Shown here piece after piece: positions 54,028 to 64,000 of a DNA stretch of 64,000 nucleotides. The stretch covers positions 21,834,688-21,898,687 of the forward strand of contig OZ059895.1 in assembly GCA_964057225.1 (NCBI GenBank). Reading direction: 5' to 3'. The notes under the pieces are model-generated. The model did no database searches, was not told the DNA's origin, and saw nothing but the letters and a program-made list of their open reading frames with translations. Source of the stretch: Auanema rhodensis. Its lineage: Eukaryota > Nematoda > Chromadorea > Rhabditida > Rhabditidae. Each line of letters begins with the position of its first letter. Within the stretch, counting starts at the first letter, position 1. The position numbers and the translations under genes are program-made.

Positions 54028-56133
54028 TGTCAAAATTTTTTTGGAAGCAATGTTGAGTGTACATGGAAACTCAACATACACTAATGCATCATTTTTCGAA
54101 CGATCATAACTAATTTTTGTATTAAGCGTTTCTCAATGTAGTATAGTGCATTCGATGCGGATTTTTAAGCTGCGTCGATCTGTGTTATCAGATTTGCGCT
54201 AGCTTAAAAATGCACCGAGATATCAACTGATATAAGTTCACACTTATATCCTCGATTTTCACCCTGAAGAATTAATTTTTTCGTTGAATAACATCGTCCA
54301 TCGTCTTCGCCTTGAAAAAAGGAATCTAAAAACATCTACTTTTTGCTAAATTATTTTGAAATTTTTCGAAAAAATTTTTGTCAAAATGTTTTTGGAAGCA
54401 ATGTTGAGTGTACATGGAAACTCAACATACACTAATGCATCATTTTTCAAACGATCATAACTAATTTTTGTATTAAGTGTTTCTCAATGTAGTATAGTGC
54501 ATTCGATGCGGATTTTTAAGCTGCGTCGATCTGTGTTATCAGATTTGCGCTAGCTTAAAAATGCACCGAGATATCAACTGATATAAGTTCACACTTATAT
54601 CCTCGATTTTCACCCTGAAGAATTAATTTTTTCGTTGAATAACAATGTCCATCGTCTTCGCCTTGAAAAAAGGAATCTAAAAACATCTACTTTTTGCTAA
54701 ATTATTTTGAAATTTTTCGAAAAAATTTTTGTCAAAATGTTTTTGGAAGCAATGTTGAGTGTACATGAAAACTCAACATACACTAATGCATCATTTTTCA
54801 AACGATCATAACTAATTTTTGTATTAAGCGTTTCTCAATGTAGTATAGTGCATTCGATGCGGATTTTTAAGCTGCGTCGATCTGTGTTATCAGATTTGCG
54901 CTAGCTTAAAAATGCACCGAGATATCAACTGATATAAGTTCACACTTATATCCTCGATTTTCACCCTGAAGAATTAATTTTTTCGTTGAATAACAATGTC
55001 CATCGTCTTCGCCTTGAAAAAAGGAATCTAAAAACATCTACTTTTTGCTAAATTATTTTGAAATTTTTCGAAAAAATTTTTGTCAAAATTTTTTTGGAAG
55101 CAATGTTGAGTGTACATGGAAACTCAACATACACTAATGCATCATTTTTCGAACGATCATAACTAATTTTTGTATTAAGCGTTTCTCAATGTAGTATAGT
55201 GCATTCGATGCGGATTTTTAAGCTGCGTCGATCTGTGTTATCAGATTTGCGCTAGCTTAAAAATGCACCGAGATATCAACTGATATAAGTTCACACTTAT
55301 ATCCTCGATTTTCACCCTGAAGAATTAATTTTTTCGTTGAATAACATCGTCCATCGTCTTCGCCTTGAAAAAAGGAATCTAAAAACATCTACTTTTTGCT
55401 AAATTATTTTGAAATTTTTCGAAAAAATTTTTGTCAAAATGTTTTTGGAAGCAATGTTGAGTGTACATGGAAACTCAACATACACTAATGCATCATTTTT
55501 CAAACGATCATAACTAATTTTTGTATTAAGTGTTTCTCAATGTAGTATAGTGCATTCGATGCGGATTTTTAAGCTGCGTCGATCTGTGTTATCAGATTTG
55601 CGCTAGCTTAAAAATGCACCGAGATATCAACTGATATAAGTTCACACTTATATCCTCGATTTTCACCCTGAAGAATTAATTTTTTCGTTGAATAACAATG
55701 TCCATCGTCTTCGCCTTGAAAAAAGGAATCTAAAAACATCTACTTTTTGCTAAATTATTTTGAAATTTTTCGAAAAAATTTTTGTCAAAATGTTTTTGGA
55801 AGCAATGTTGAGTGTACATGAAAACTCAACATACACTAATGCATCATTTTTCAAACGATCATAACTAATTTTTGTATTAAGCGTTTCTCAATGTAGTATA
55901 GTGCATTCGATGCGGATTTTTAAGCTGCGTCGATCTGTGTTATCAGATTTGCGCTAGCTTAAAAATGCACCGAGATATCAACTGATATAAGTTTACACTT
56001 ATATCCTCGATTTTCACCCTGAAGAATTAATTTTTTCGTTGAATAACAATGTCCATCGTCTTCGCCTTGAAAAAAGGAATCTAAAAACATCTACTTTTCG
56101 CTAAATTATTTTGAAATTTTTCGAAAAAATTTT
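54028..56133. repeat. Three-monomer higher-order repeat, two tandem copies
   Basis: Units 155-157 (54028-55080) and 158-160 (55081-56133) share, in order, CAAAATTTTTTT with CGAACGATC and CATCGTCC, then ATTAAGTG, then GTACATGAAAAC. The offset is exactly 1053 bases. The last unit of copy 2 has AAGTTTACAC and TTTTCGC, absent from its partner. Confidence 0.9.
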
Positions 56134-59100
56134 TGTCAAAATGTTTTTGGAAGCAATGTTGAGTGTACATGGAAACTCAACATACACTAATGCATCATTT
56201 TTCAAACGATCATAACTAATTTTTGTATTAAGCGTTTCTCAATGTAGTATAGTGCATTCGATGCGGATTTTTAAGCTGCGTCGATCTGTGTTATCAGATT
56301 TGCGCTAGCTTAAAAATGCACCGAGATATCAACTGATATAAGTTCACACTTATATCCTCGATTTTCACCCTGAAGAATTAAGTTTTTCGTTGAATAACAA
56401 TGTCCATCGTCTTTGCCTTGAAAAAAGGAATCTAAAAACATCTACTTTTTGCTAAATTATTCTGAAATTTTTCGAAAAAATTTTTGTCAAAATGTTTTTG
56501 GAAGCAATGTTGAGTGTACATGGTAACTCAACATACACTAATGCATCATTTTTCAAACGATCATAACTAATTTTTGTATTAAGCGTTTCTCAATGTAGTA
56601 TAGTGCATTCGATGCGGATTTTTAAGCTGCGTCGATCTGTGTTATCAGATTTGCGCTAGCTTAAAAATGCACCGAGATATCAACTGATATAAGTTCACAC
56701 TTATATCCTCGATTTTCACCCTGAAGAATTAATTTTTTCGTTGAATAACATTGTCCATCGTCTTTGCCTTGAAAAAAAAAATCTGAAAACATCTACTTTT
56801 TGCTAAATTATTTTGAAATTTTTCGAAAAAATTTTTGTCAAAATGTTTTTGGAAGCAATGTTGAGTGTACATGGAAACTCAACATACACTAATGCATCAT
56901 TTTTCAAAAGATCATAACTAATTTTTGTATAAAGCGTTTCTCAATGTAGTATAGTGCATTCGATGCGGATTTTTAAGCTGCGTCGATCTGTGTTATCAGA
57001 TTTGCGCTAGCTTAAAAATGCACCGAGATATCAACTGATATAAGTTCACACTTATATCCTCGATTTTCACCCTGAAGAATTAATTTTTTCGTTGAATAAC
57101 AATGTCCATCGTCTTCGCCTTGAAAAAAAGAATCTAAAAACATCTACTTTTCGCTAAATTATTTTGAAATTTTTCGAAAAAATTTTTGTCAAAATGTTTT
57201 TGGAAGCAATGTTGAGTGTACATGGAAACTCAACATACACTAATGCATCATTTTTCAAACGATCATAACTAATTTTTGTATTAAGCGTTTCTCAATGTAG
57301 TATAGTGCATTCGATGCGGATTTTTAAGCTGCGTCGATCTGTGTTATCAGATTTGCGCTAGCTTAAAAATGCACCGAGATATCAACTGATATAAGTTCAC
57401 ACTTATATCCTCGATTTTCACCCTGAAGAATTAATTTTTTCGTTGAATAACAATGTCCATCGTCTTTGCCTTGAAAAAAGGAATCTAAAAACATCTACTT
57501 TTTGCTAAATTATTTTGAAATTTTTCGAAAAAATTTTTGTCAAAATGTTTTTGGAAGCAATGTTGAGTGTACATGGTAACTCAACATACACTAATGCATC
57601 ATTTTTCAAACGATCATAACTAATTTTTGTATTAAGCGTTTCTCAATGTAGTATAGTGCATTCGATGCGGATTTTTAAGCTGCGTCGATCTGTGTTATCA
57701 GATTTGCGCTAGCTTAAAAATGCACCGAGATATCAACTGATATAAGTTCACACTTATATCCTCGATTTTCACCCTGAAGAATTAATTTTTTCGTTGAATA
57801 ACATTGTCCATCGTCTTTGCCTTGAAAAAAAAAATCTGAAAACATCTACTTTTTGCTAAATTATTTTGAAATTTTTCGAAAAAATTTTTGTCAAAATGTT
57901 TTTGGAAGCAATGTTGAGTGTACATGGAAACTCAACATACACTAATGCATCATTTTTCAAACGATCATAACTAATTTTTGTATTAAGCGTTTCTCAATGT
58001 AGTATAGTGCATTCGATGCGGATTTTTAAGCTGCGTCGATCTGTGTTATCAGATTTGCGCTAGCTTAAAAATGCACCGAGATATCAACTGATATAAGTTC
58101 ACACTTATATCCTCGATTTTCACCCTGAAGAATTAATTTTTTCGTTGAATAACAATGTCCATCGTCTTCGCCTTGAAAAAAGGAATCTAAAAACATCTAC
58201 TTTTCGCTAAATTATTTTGAAATTTTTCGAAAAAATTTTTGTCAAAATGTTTTTGGAAGCAATGTTGAGTGTACATGGAAACTCAACATACACTAATGCA
58301 TCATTTTTCAAACGATCATAACTAATTTTTAAATTAAGCGTTTCTCAATGTAGTATAGTGCATTCGATGCGGATTTTTAAGCTGCGTCGATCTGTGTTAT
58401 CAGATTTGCGCTAGCTTAAAAATGCACCGAGATATCAACTGATATAAGTTCACACTTATATCCTCGATTTTCACCCTGAAGAATTAATTTTTTCGTTGAA
58501 TAACAATGTCCATCGTCTTTGCCTTGAAAAAAGGAATCTAAAAACATCTACTTTTTGCTAAATTATTCTGAAATTTTTCGAAAAAATTTTTGTCAAAATG
58601 TTTTTGGAAGCAATGTTGAGTGTACATGGTAACTCAACATACACTAATGCATCATTTTTCAAACGATCATAACTAATTTTTGTATTGAGCGTTTCTCAAT
58701 GTAGTATAGTGCATTCGATGCGGATTTTTAAGCTGCGTCGATCTGTGTTATCAGATTTGCGCTAGCTTAAAAATGCACCGAGATATCAACTGATATAAGT
58801 TCACACTTATATCCTCGATTTTCACCCTGAAGAATTAATTTTTTCGTTGAATAACATTGTCCATCGTCTTTGCCTTGAAAAAAAAAATCTGAAAACATCT
58901 ACTTTTTGCTAAATTATTTTGAAATTTTTCGAAAAAATTTTTGTCAAAATGTTTTTGGAAGCAATGTTGAGTGTACATGGAAACTCAACATACACTAATG
59001 CATCATTTTTCAAACGATCATAACTAATTTTTGTATTGAGCGTTTCTCAATGTAGTATAGTGCATTCGATGCGGATTTTTAAGCTGCGTCGATCTGTGTT

Positions 59101-59292
59101 ATCAGATTTGCGCTAGCTTAAAAATGCACCGAGATATCAACTGATATAAGTTCACACTTATATCCTCGATTTTCACCCTGAAGAATTAATTTTTTCGTTG
59201 AATAACAATGTCCATCGTCTTCGCCTTGAAAAAAGGAATCTAAAAACATCTACTTTTCGCTAAATTATTTTGAAATTTTTCGAAAAAATTTT
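56134..59292. repeat. A-B-C three-monomer repeat, three tandem copies
   Basis: Units 161-163, 164-166 and 167-169, exactly 9 x 351 bases with no net indel. The B unit of each has the loop change GGTAACTC (preceding GTACAT at 56516, 57569 and 58622, each 1053 apart). Private changes include TTAAGTTTTTCG near 56380, CAAAAGATC and TATAAAGCG in unit 163, and TTTTTAAATTAAG near 58328. Confidence 0.9.
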
Positions 59293-61034
59293 TGTCAAAA
59301 TGTTTTTGGAAGCAATGTTGAGTGTACATGGAAACTCAACATACACTAATGCATCATTTTTCAAACGATCATAACTAATTTTTGTATTAAGCGTTTCTCA
59401 ATGTAGTATAGTGAATTCGATGCGGATTTTTAAGCTGCGTCGATCTGTGTTATCAGATTTGCGCTAGCTTAAAAATGCACCGAGATATCAACTGATATAA
59501 GTTCACACTTATATCCTCGATTTTCACCCTGAAGAATTAATTTTTTCGTTGAATAACATTGTCCATCGTCTTTGCCTTGAAAAAAAAAATCTGAAAACAT
59601 CTACTTTTTGCTAAATTATTTTGAAATTTTTCGAAAAAATTTTTGTCAAAATGTTTTTGGAAGCAATGTTGAGTGTACATGGAAACTCAACATACACTAA
59701 TGCATCATTTTTCAAACGATCATAACTAATTTTTGTATTAAGCGTTTCTCAATGTAGTATAGTGCATTCGATGCGGATTTTTAAGCTGCGTCGATCTGTG
59801 TTATCAGATTTGCGCTAGCTTAAAAATGCACCGAGATATCAACTGATATAAGTTCACACTTATATCCTCGATTTTCACCCTGAAGAATTAATTTTTTCGT
59901 TGAATAACAATGTCCATCGTCTTCGCCTTGAAAAAAGGAATCTAAAAACATCTACTTTTCGCTAAATTATTTTGAAATTTTTGTCAAAATGTTTTTGGAA
60001 GCAATGTTGAGTGTACATGGAAACTCAACATACACTAATGCATCATTTTTCAAACGATCATAACTAATTTTTGTATCAAGCGTTTCTCAATGTAGTATAG
60101 TGAATTCGATGCGGATTTTTAAGCTGCGTCGATCTGTGTTATCAGATTTGCGCTAGCTTAAAAATGCACCGAGATATCAACTGATATAAGTTCACACTTA
60201 TATCCTCGATTTTCACCCTGAAGAATTAATTTTTTCGTTGAATAACATTGTCCATCGTCTTTGCCTTGAAAAAAAAAATCTGAAAACATCTACTTTTTGC
60301 TAAATTATTTTGAAATTTTTCGAAAAAATTTTTGTCAAAATGTTTTTGGAAGCAATGTTGTGTGTACATGGAAACTCAACATACACTAATGCATCATTTT
60401 TCAAACGATCATAACTAATTTTTGTATTAAGCGTTTCTCAATGTAGTATAGTGCATTCGATGCGGATTTTTAAGCTGCGTCGATCTGTGTTATCAGATTT
60501 CAGCTAGCTTAAAAATGCACCGAGATATCAACTGATATAAGTTCACACTTATATCCTCGATTTTCACCCTGAAGAATTAATTTTTTCGTTGAATAACAAT
60601 GTCCATCGTCTTCGCCTTGAAAAAAGGAATCTAAAAACATCTACGTTTCGCTAAATTATTTTGAAATTTTTCGAAAAAATTTTTGTCAAAATGTTTTTGG
60701 AAGCAATGTTGAGTGTACATGAAAACTCAACATACACTAATGCATCATTTTTCAAACGATCATAACTAATTTTTGTATTAAGCGTTTCTCAATGTAGTAT
60801 AGTGCATTCGATGCGGATTTTTAAGCTGCGTCGATCTGTGTTATCAGATTTGCGCTAGCTTAAAAATGCACCGAGATATCAACTGATATAAGTTCACACT
60901 TATATCCTCGATTTTCACCCTGAAGAATTAATTTTTTCGTTGAATAACAATGTCCATCGTCTTTGCCTTGAAAAAAGGAATCTAAAAACATCTACTTTTT
61001 GCTAAATTATTCTGAAATTTTTCGAAAAAATTTT
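59293..61034. repeat. Five-monomer block with 13-bp deletion, copy 1 (1742 bp)
   Basis: Units 170-174. Ordered markers: a 338-bp unit (59644-59981), then TATCAAGCG with a GAATTC site, then TTGTGTGTAC with TTTCAGCTAGC and CTACGTTTCGC, then an A-type unit. The block recurs immediately downstream. The TTTCAG change at 60501-60502 is a two-base difference from the usual TTTGCG, of which only the first base is shared with copy 2. Confidence 0.9.
59644..59981 (+). repeat. 338-bp monomer with 13-bp deletion, first copy
   Basis: The usual TTTTTCGAAAAAATTTTTG near the unit end is reduced to TTTTTG, a loss of 13 bases between two T5 tracts. This looks like replication slippage or short-homology deletion. 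The same deletion is found in only one other unit, 1742 bases downstream. Confidence 0.92.
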
Positions 61035-62776
61035 TGTCAAAATGTTTTTGGAAGCAATGTTGAGTGTACATGGAAACTCAACATACACTAATGCATCATT
61101 CTTCAAACGATCATAACTAATTTTTGTATTAAGCGTTTCTCAATGTAGTATAGTGCATTCGATGCGGATTTTTAAGCTGCGTCGATCTGTGTTATCAGAT
61201 TTGCGCTAGCTTAAAAATGCACCGAGATATCAACTGATATAAGTTCACACTTATATCCTCGATTTTCACCCTGAAGAATTAATTTTTTCGTTGAATAACA
61301 TTGTCCATCGTCTTTGCCTTGAAAAAAAAAATCTGAAAACATCTACTTTTTGCTAAATTATTTTGAAATTTTTCGAAAAAATTTTTGTCAAAATGTTTTT
61401 GGAAGCAATGTTGAGTGTACATGGAAACTCAACATACACTAATGCATCATTTTTCAAACGATCATAACTAATTTTTGTATTAAGCGTTTCTCAATGTAGT
61501 ATAGTGAATTCGATGCGGATTTTTAAGCTGCGTCGATCTGTGTTATCAGATTTGCGCTAGCTTAAAAATGCACCGAGATATCAACTGATATAAGTTCACA
61601 CTTATATCCTCGATTTTCACCCTGAAGAATTAATTTTTTCGTTGAATAACAATGTCCATCGTCTTCGCCTTGAAAAAAGGAATCTAAAAACATCTACTTT
61701 TCGCTAAATTATTTTGAAATTTTTGTCAAAATGTTTTTGGAAGCAATGTTGAGTGTACATGGAAACTCAACATACACTAATGCATCATTTTTCAAACGAT
61801 CATAACTAATTTTTGTATCAAGCGTTTCTCAATGTAGTATAGTGAATTCGATGCGGATTTTTAAGCTGCGTCGATCTGTGTTATCAGATTTGCGCTAGCT
61901 TAAAAATGCACCGAGATATCAACTGATATAAGTTCACACTTATATCCTCGATTTTCACCCTGAAGAATTAATTTTTTCGTTGAATAACATTGTCCATCGT
62001 CTTTGCCTTGAAAAAAAAAATCTGAAAACATCTACTTTTTGCTAAATTATTTTGAAATTTTTCGAAAAAATTTTTGTCAAAATGTTTTTGGAAGCAATGT
62101 TGTGTGTACATGGAAACTCAACATACACTAATGCATCATTTTTCAAACGATCATAACTAATTTTTGTATTAAGCGTTTCTCAATGTAGTATAGTGCATTC
62201 GATGCGGATTTTTAAGCTGCGTCGATCTGTGTTATCAGATTTCCGCTAGCTTAAAAATGCACCGAGATATCAACTGATATAAGTTCACACTTATATCCTC
62301 GATTTTCACCCTGAAGAATTAATTTTTTCGTTGAATAACAATGTCCATCGTCTTCGCCTTGAAAAAAGGAATCTAAAAACATCTACGTTTCGCTAAATTA
62401 TTTTGAAATTTTTCGAAAAAATTTTTGTCAAAATGTTTTTGGAAGCAATGTTGAGTGTACATGGAAACTCAACATACACTAATGCATCATTTTTCAAACG
62501 ATCATAACTAATTTTTGTATTAAGCGTTTCTCAATGTAGTATAGTGCATTCGATGCGGATTTTTAAGCTGCGTCGATCTGTGTTATCAGATTTGCGCTAG
62601 CTTAAAAATGCACCGAGATATCAACTGATATAAGTTCACACTTATATCCTCGATTTTCACCCTGAAGAATTAATTTTTTCGTTGAATAACAATGTCCATC
62701 GTCTTTGCCTTGAAAAAAGGAATCTAAAAACATCTACTTTTTGCTAAATTATTCTGAAATTTTTCGAAAAAATTTT
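61035..62776. repeat. Five-monomer block with 13-bp deletion, copy 2 (1742 bp)
   Basis: Units 175-179, with all markers of copy 1 exactly 1742 bases (5 x 351 minus 13) later: the 338-bp unit, TATCAAGCG, TTGTGTGTAC and CTACGTTTCGC. It has TTTCCGCTAGC at 62241-62250. A private T to C at 61101 (CATTCTTC) and a GAATTC at 61506 distinguish it. Confidence 0.9.
61386..61723 (+). repeat. 338-bp monomer with 13-bp deletion, second copy
   Basis: Carries the identical 13-base loss as the unit at 59644 and sits at the equivalent place in the duplicated five-monomer block, so it is best explained by descent from one deletion event. It additionally has the EcoRI-creating change, absent from the first copy. 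Confidence 0.92.
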
Positions 62777-63829
62777 TGTCAAAATGTTTTTGGAAGCAAT
62801 GTTGAGTGTACATGGAAACTCAACATACACTAATGCATCATTTTTCAAACGATCATAACTAATTTTTGTATTAAGCGTTTCTCAATGTAGTATAGTGCAT
62901 TCGATGCGGATTTTTAAGCTGCGTCGATCTGTGTTATCAGATTTGCGCTAGCTTAAAAATGCACCGAGATATCAACTGATATAAGTTCACACTTATATCC
63001 TCGATTTTCACCCTGAAGAATTAATTTTTTCGTTGAATAACATTGTCCATCGTCTTTGCCTTGAAAAAAAAAATCTGAAAACATCTACTTTTTGCTAAAT
63101 TATTTTGAAATTTTTCGAAAAAATTTTTGTCAAAATGTTTTTGGAAGCAATGTTGAGTGTACATGGAAACTCAACATACACTAATGCATCATTTTTCAAA
63201 CGATCATAACTAATTTTTGTATTAAGCGTTTCTCAATGTAGTATAGTGAATTCGATGCGGATTTTTAAGCTGCGTCGATCTGTGTTATCAGATTTGCGCT
63301 AGCTTAAAAATGCACCGAGATATCAACTGATATAAGTTCACACTTATATCCTCGATTTTCACCCTGAAGAATTAATTTTTTCGTTGAATAACATTGTCCA
63401 TCGTCTTTGCCTTGAAAAAAAAAATCTGAAAACATCTACTTTTTGCTAAATTATTTTGAAATTTTTCGAAAAAATTTTTGTCAAAATGTTTTTGGAAGCA
63501 ATGTTGAGTGTACATGGAAACTCAACATACACTAATGCATCATTTTTCAAACGATCATAACTAATTTTTGTATTAAGCGTTTCTCAATGTAGTATAGTGC
63601 ATTCGATGCGGATTTTTAAGCTGCGTCGATCTGTGTTATCAGATTTGCGCTAGCTTAAAAATGCACCGAGATATCAACTGATATAAGTTCACACTTATAT
63701 CCTCGATTTTCACCCTGAAGAATTAATTTTTTCGTTGAATAACAATGTCCATCGTCTTTGCCTTGAAAAAAGGAATCTAAAAACATCTACTTTTTGCTAA
63801 ATTATTCTGAAATTTTTCGAAAAAATTTT

Positions 63830-64000
63830 TGTCAAAATGTTTTTGGAAGCAATGTTGAGTGTACATGGAAACTCAACATACACTAATGCATCATTTTTCA
63901 AACGATCATAACTAATTTTTGTATTAAGCGTTTCTCAATGTAGTATAGTGCATTCGATGCGGATTTTTAAGCTGCGTCGATCTGTGTTATCAGATTTGCG
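63830..64000 (+). repeat. Partial monomer truncated by the window edge
   Basis: The last 171 bases correspond to monomer positions 1-171 and stop inside the NheI site region only because the window ends. There is no sign of an array boundary here; the preceding unit is complete and typical. Confidence 0.95.

Larger units (their letters stand above)
1..64000. repeat. 351-bp satellite DNA array, head to tail, whole window
   Basis: The same 351-base unit recurs without interruption from the first to the last base. Unit starts (TGTCAAAATG) were followed at 1, 352, 703, 1054, 1405, 1756 and onward to 63830, giving 182 complete monomers and one partial. All are on the same strand. Neighbouring copies usually differ at only a few bases. 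Most length changes are single A or T steps, 2-base deletions and two 13-base deletions. No spacer, flank or inserted element is visible, so the array continues past both edges. From what is known of such arrays I infer centromeric or pericentromeric heterochromatin in a eukaryote. The satellite family is not one I recognise. Confidence 0.98.
48411..64000. repeat. Zone 6: monomers 139-183, three-type A-B-C order
   Basis: Three unit types dominate: A (A267, GGAAT, TTATTCTG), B (T267, A-rich allele, G301) and C (A267, CTTCGCC at 278-284, often CTACTTTTCGC). A-B-C order is seen at 50869-51921, and 56134-59292 shows it three times. C units alone, some with CATCGTCC, fill most of 52975-56133. All units have T58, T220 and A140, and nearly all A97, so this zone is the most homogeneous in the window. 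Two units near 58687 and 59036 regain G97. Confidence 0.85.

Noticed and set aside
1-64000. CRISPR array or other repeat-spacer system
   Set aside because: The units abut directly with no variable spacers, and the period is 351 bases of nearly identical sequence. No cas-like gene is present.
1-64000. Tandem rRNA, tRNA, histone or other repeated gene cluster
   Set aside because: No conserved rRNA or tRNA motif and no open frame longer than 70 codons is present in the unit.
1-64000. Transposon or retroelement insertion
   Set aside because: Every unit boundary follows the 351-base rhythm within a few bases, apart from two 13-base deletions. There is no room for an inserted element and no terminal repeats or target-site duplications.
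1-64000. Telomeric or subtelomeric repeats such as (TTAGG)n
   Set aside because: No run of short telomere-type repeats was found in either orientation.

Overview
The whole 64,000-base window is one uninterrupted satellite DNA array. A 351-bp, AT-rich unit (110 G+C in the reference copy, 31% GC) is repeated head to tail, always in the same orientation. Taking TGTCAAAATG as the arbitrary unit start, I count 182 complete monomers and a 171-base partial one from 63830. Summed indels remove 53 bases from a perfect 182 x 351 array, so the mean length is about 350.7. Neither edge of the array is in the window. I see no protein gene, RNA gene, transposon, inverted monomer or unique spacer. The longest open frames are 63-70 codons and come from the repeat itself.

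The organism is eukaryotic. A long, nearly homogeneous array of a nucleosome-dimer-sized AT-rich unit is typical of centromeric or pericentromeric heterochromatin. CpG is not depleted (12 per monomer against about 8-9 expected), which argues against heavy germline methylation and fits many insects or other invertebrates. I do not recognise the satellite family and cannot name a species.

Monomers differ at a small set of linked sites, in monomer coordinates: 58 T/C, 97 A/G, 109 A/T, 140 A/G, 220 T/C with 224 C/T, 267 T/A, the A-run at 287-301, 309-317, and 329 T/C. These variants divide the window into six zones. Zone 1 (1-6667) has the most divergent monomers and a 13-monomer-offset duplication. 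Zone 2 (6668-19650) interleaves several haplotypes with 2-, 3-, 4- and 13-monomer duplications. Zone 3 (19651-32976) holds four copies of a marked monomer pair at irregular spacing. Zone 4 (32977-42442) begins with a tandem duplication of a 10-monomer, 3.5-kb block. Zone 5 (42443-48410) is based on a dimeric higher-order repeat. Zone 6 (48411-64000) has a three-monomer A-B-C higher-order repeat, a three-fold 1053-bp block and a 1742-bp five-monomer duplication marked by a 13-bp deletion.

Inside each monomer there are overlapping, mutually exclusive inverted repeats, an A-tract cluster spanning the unit junction, and a motif matching the 5' half of the CENP-B box. No gene system is present. 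The informative content is the array's structure, its recent duplication history and these recurring dyads.
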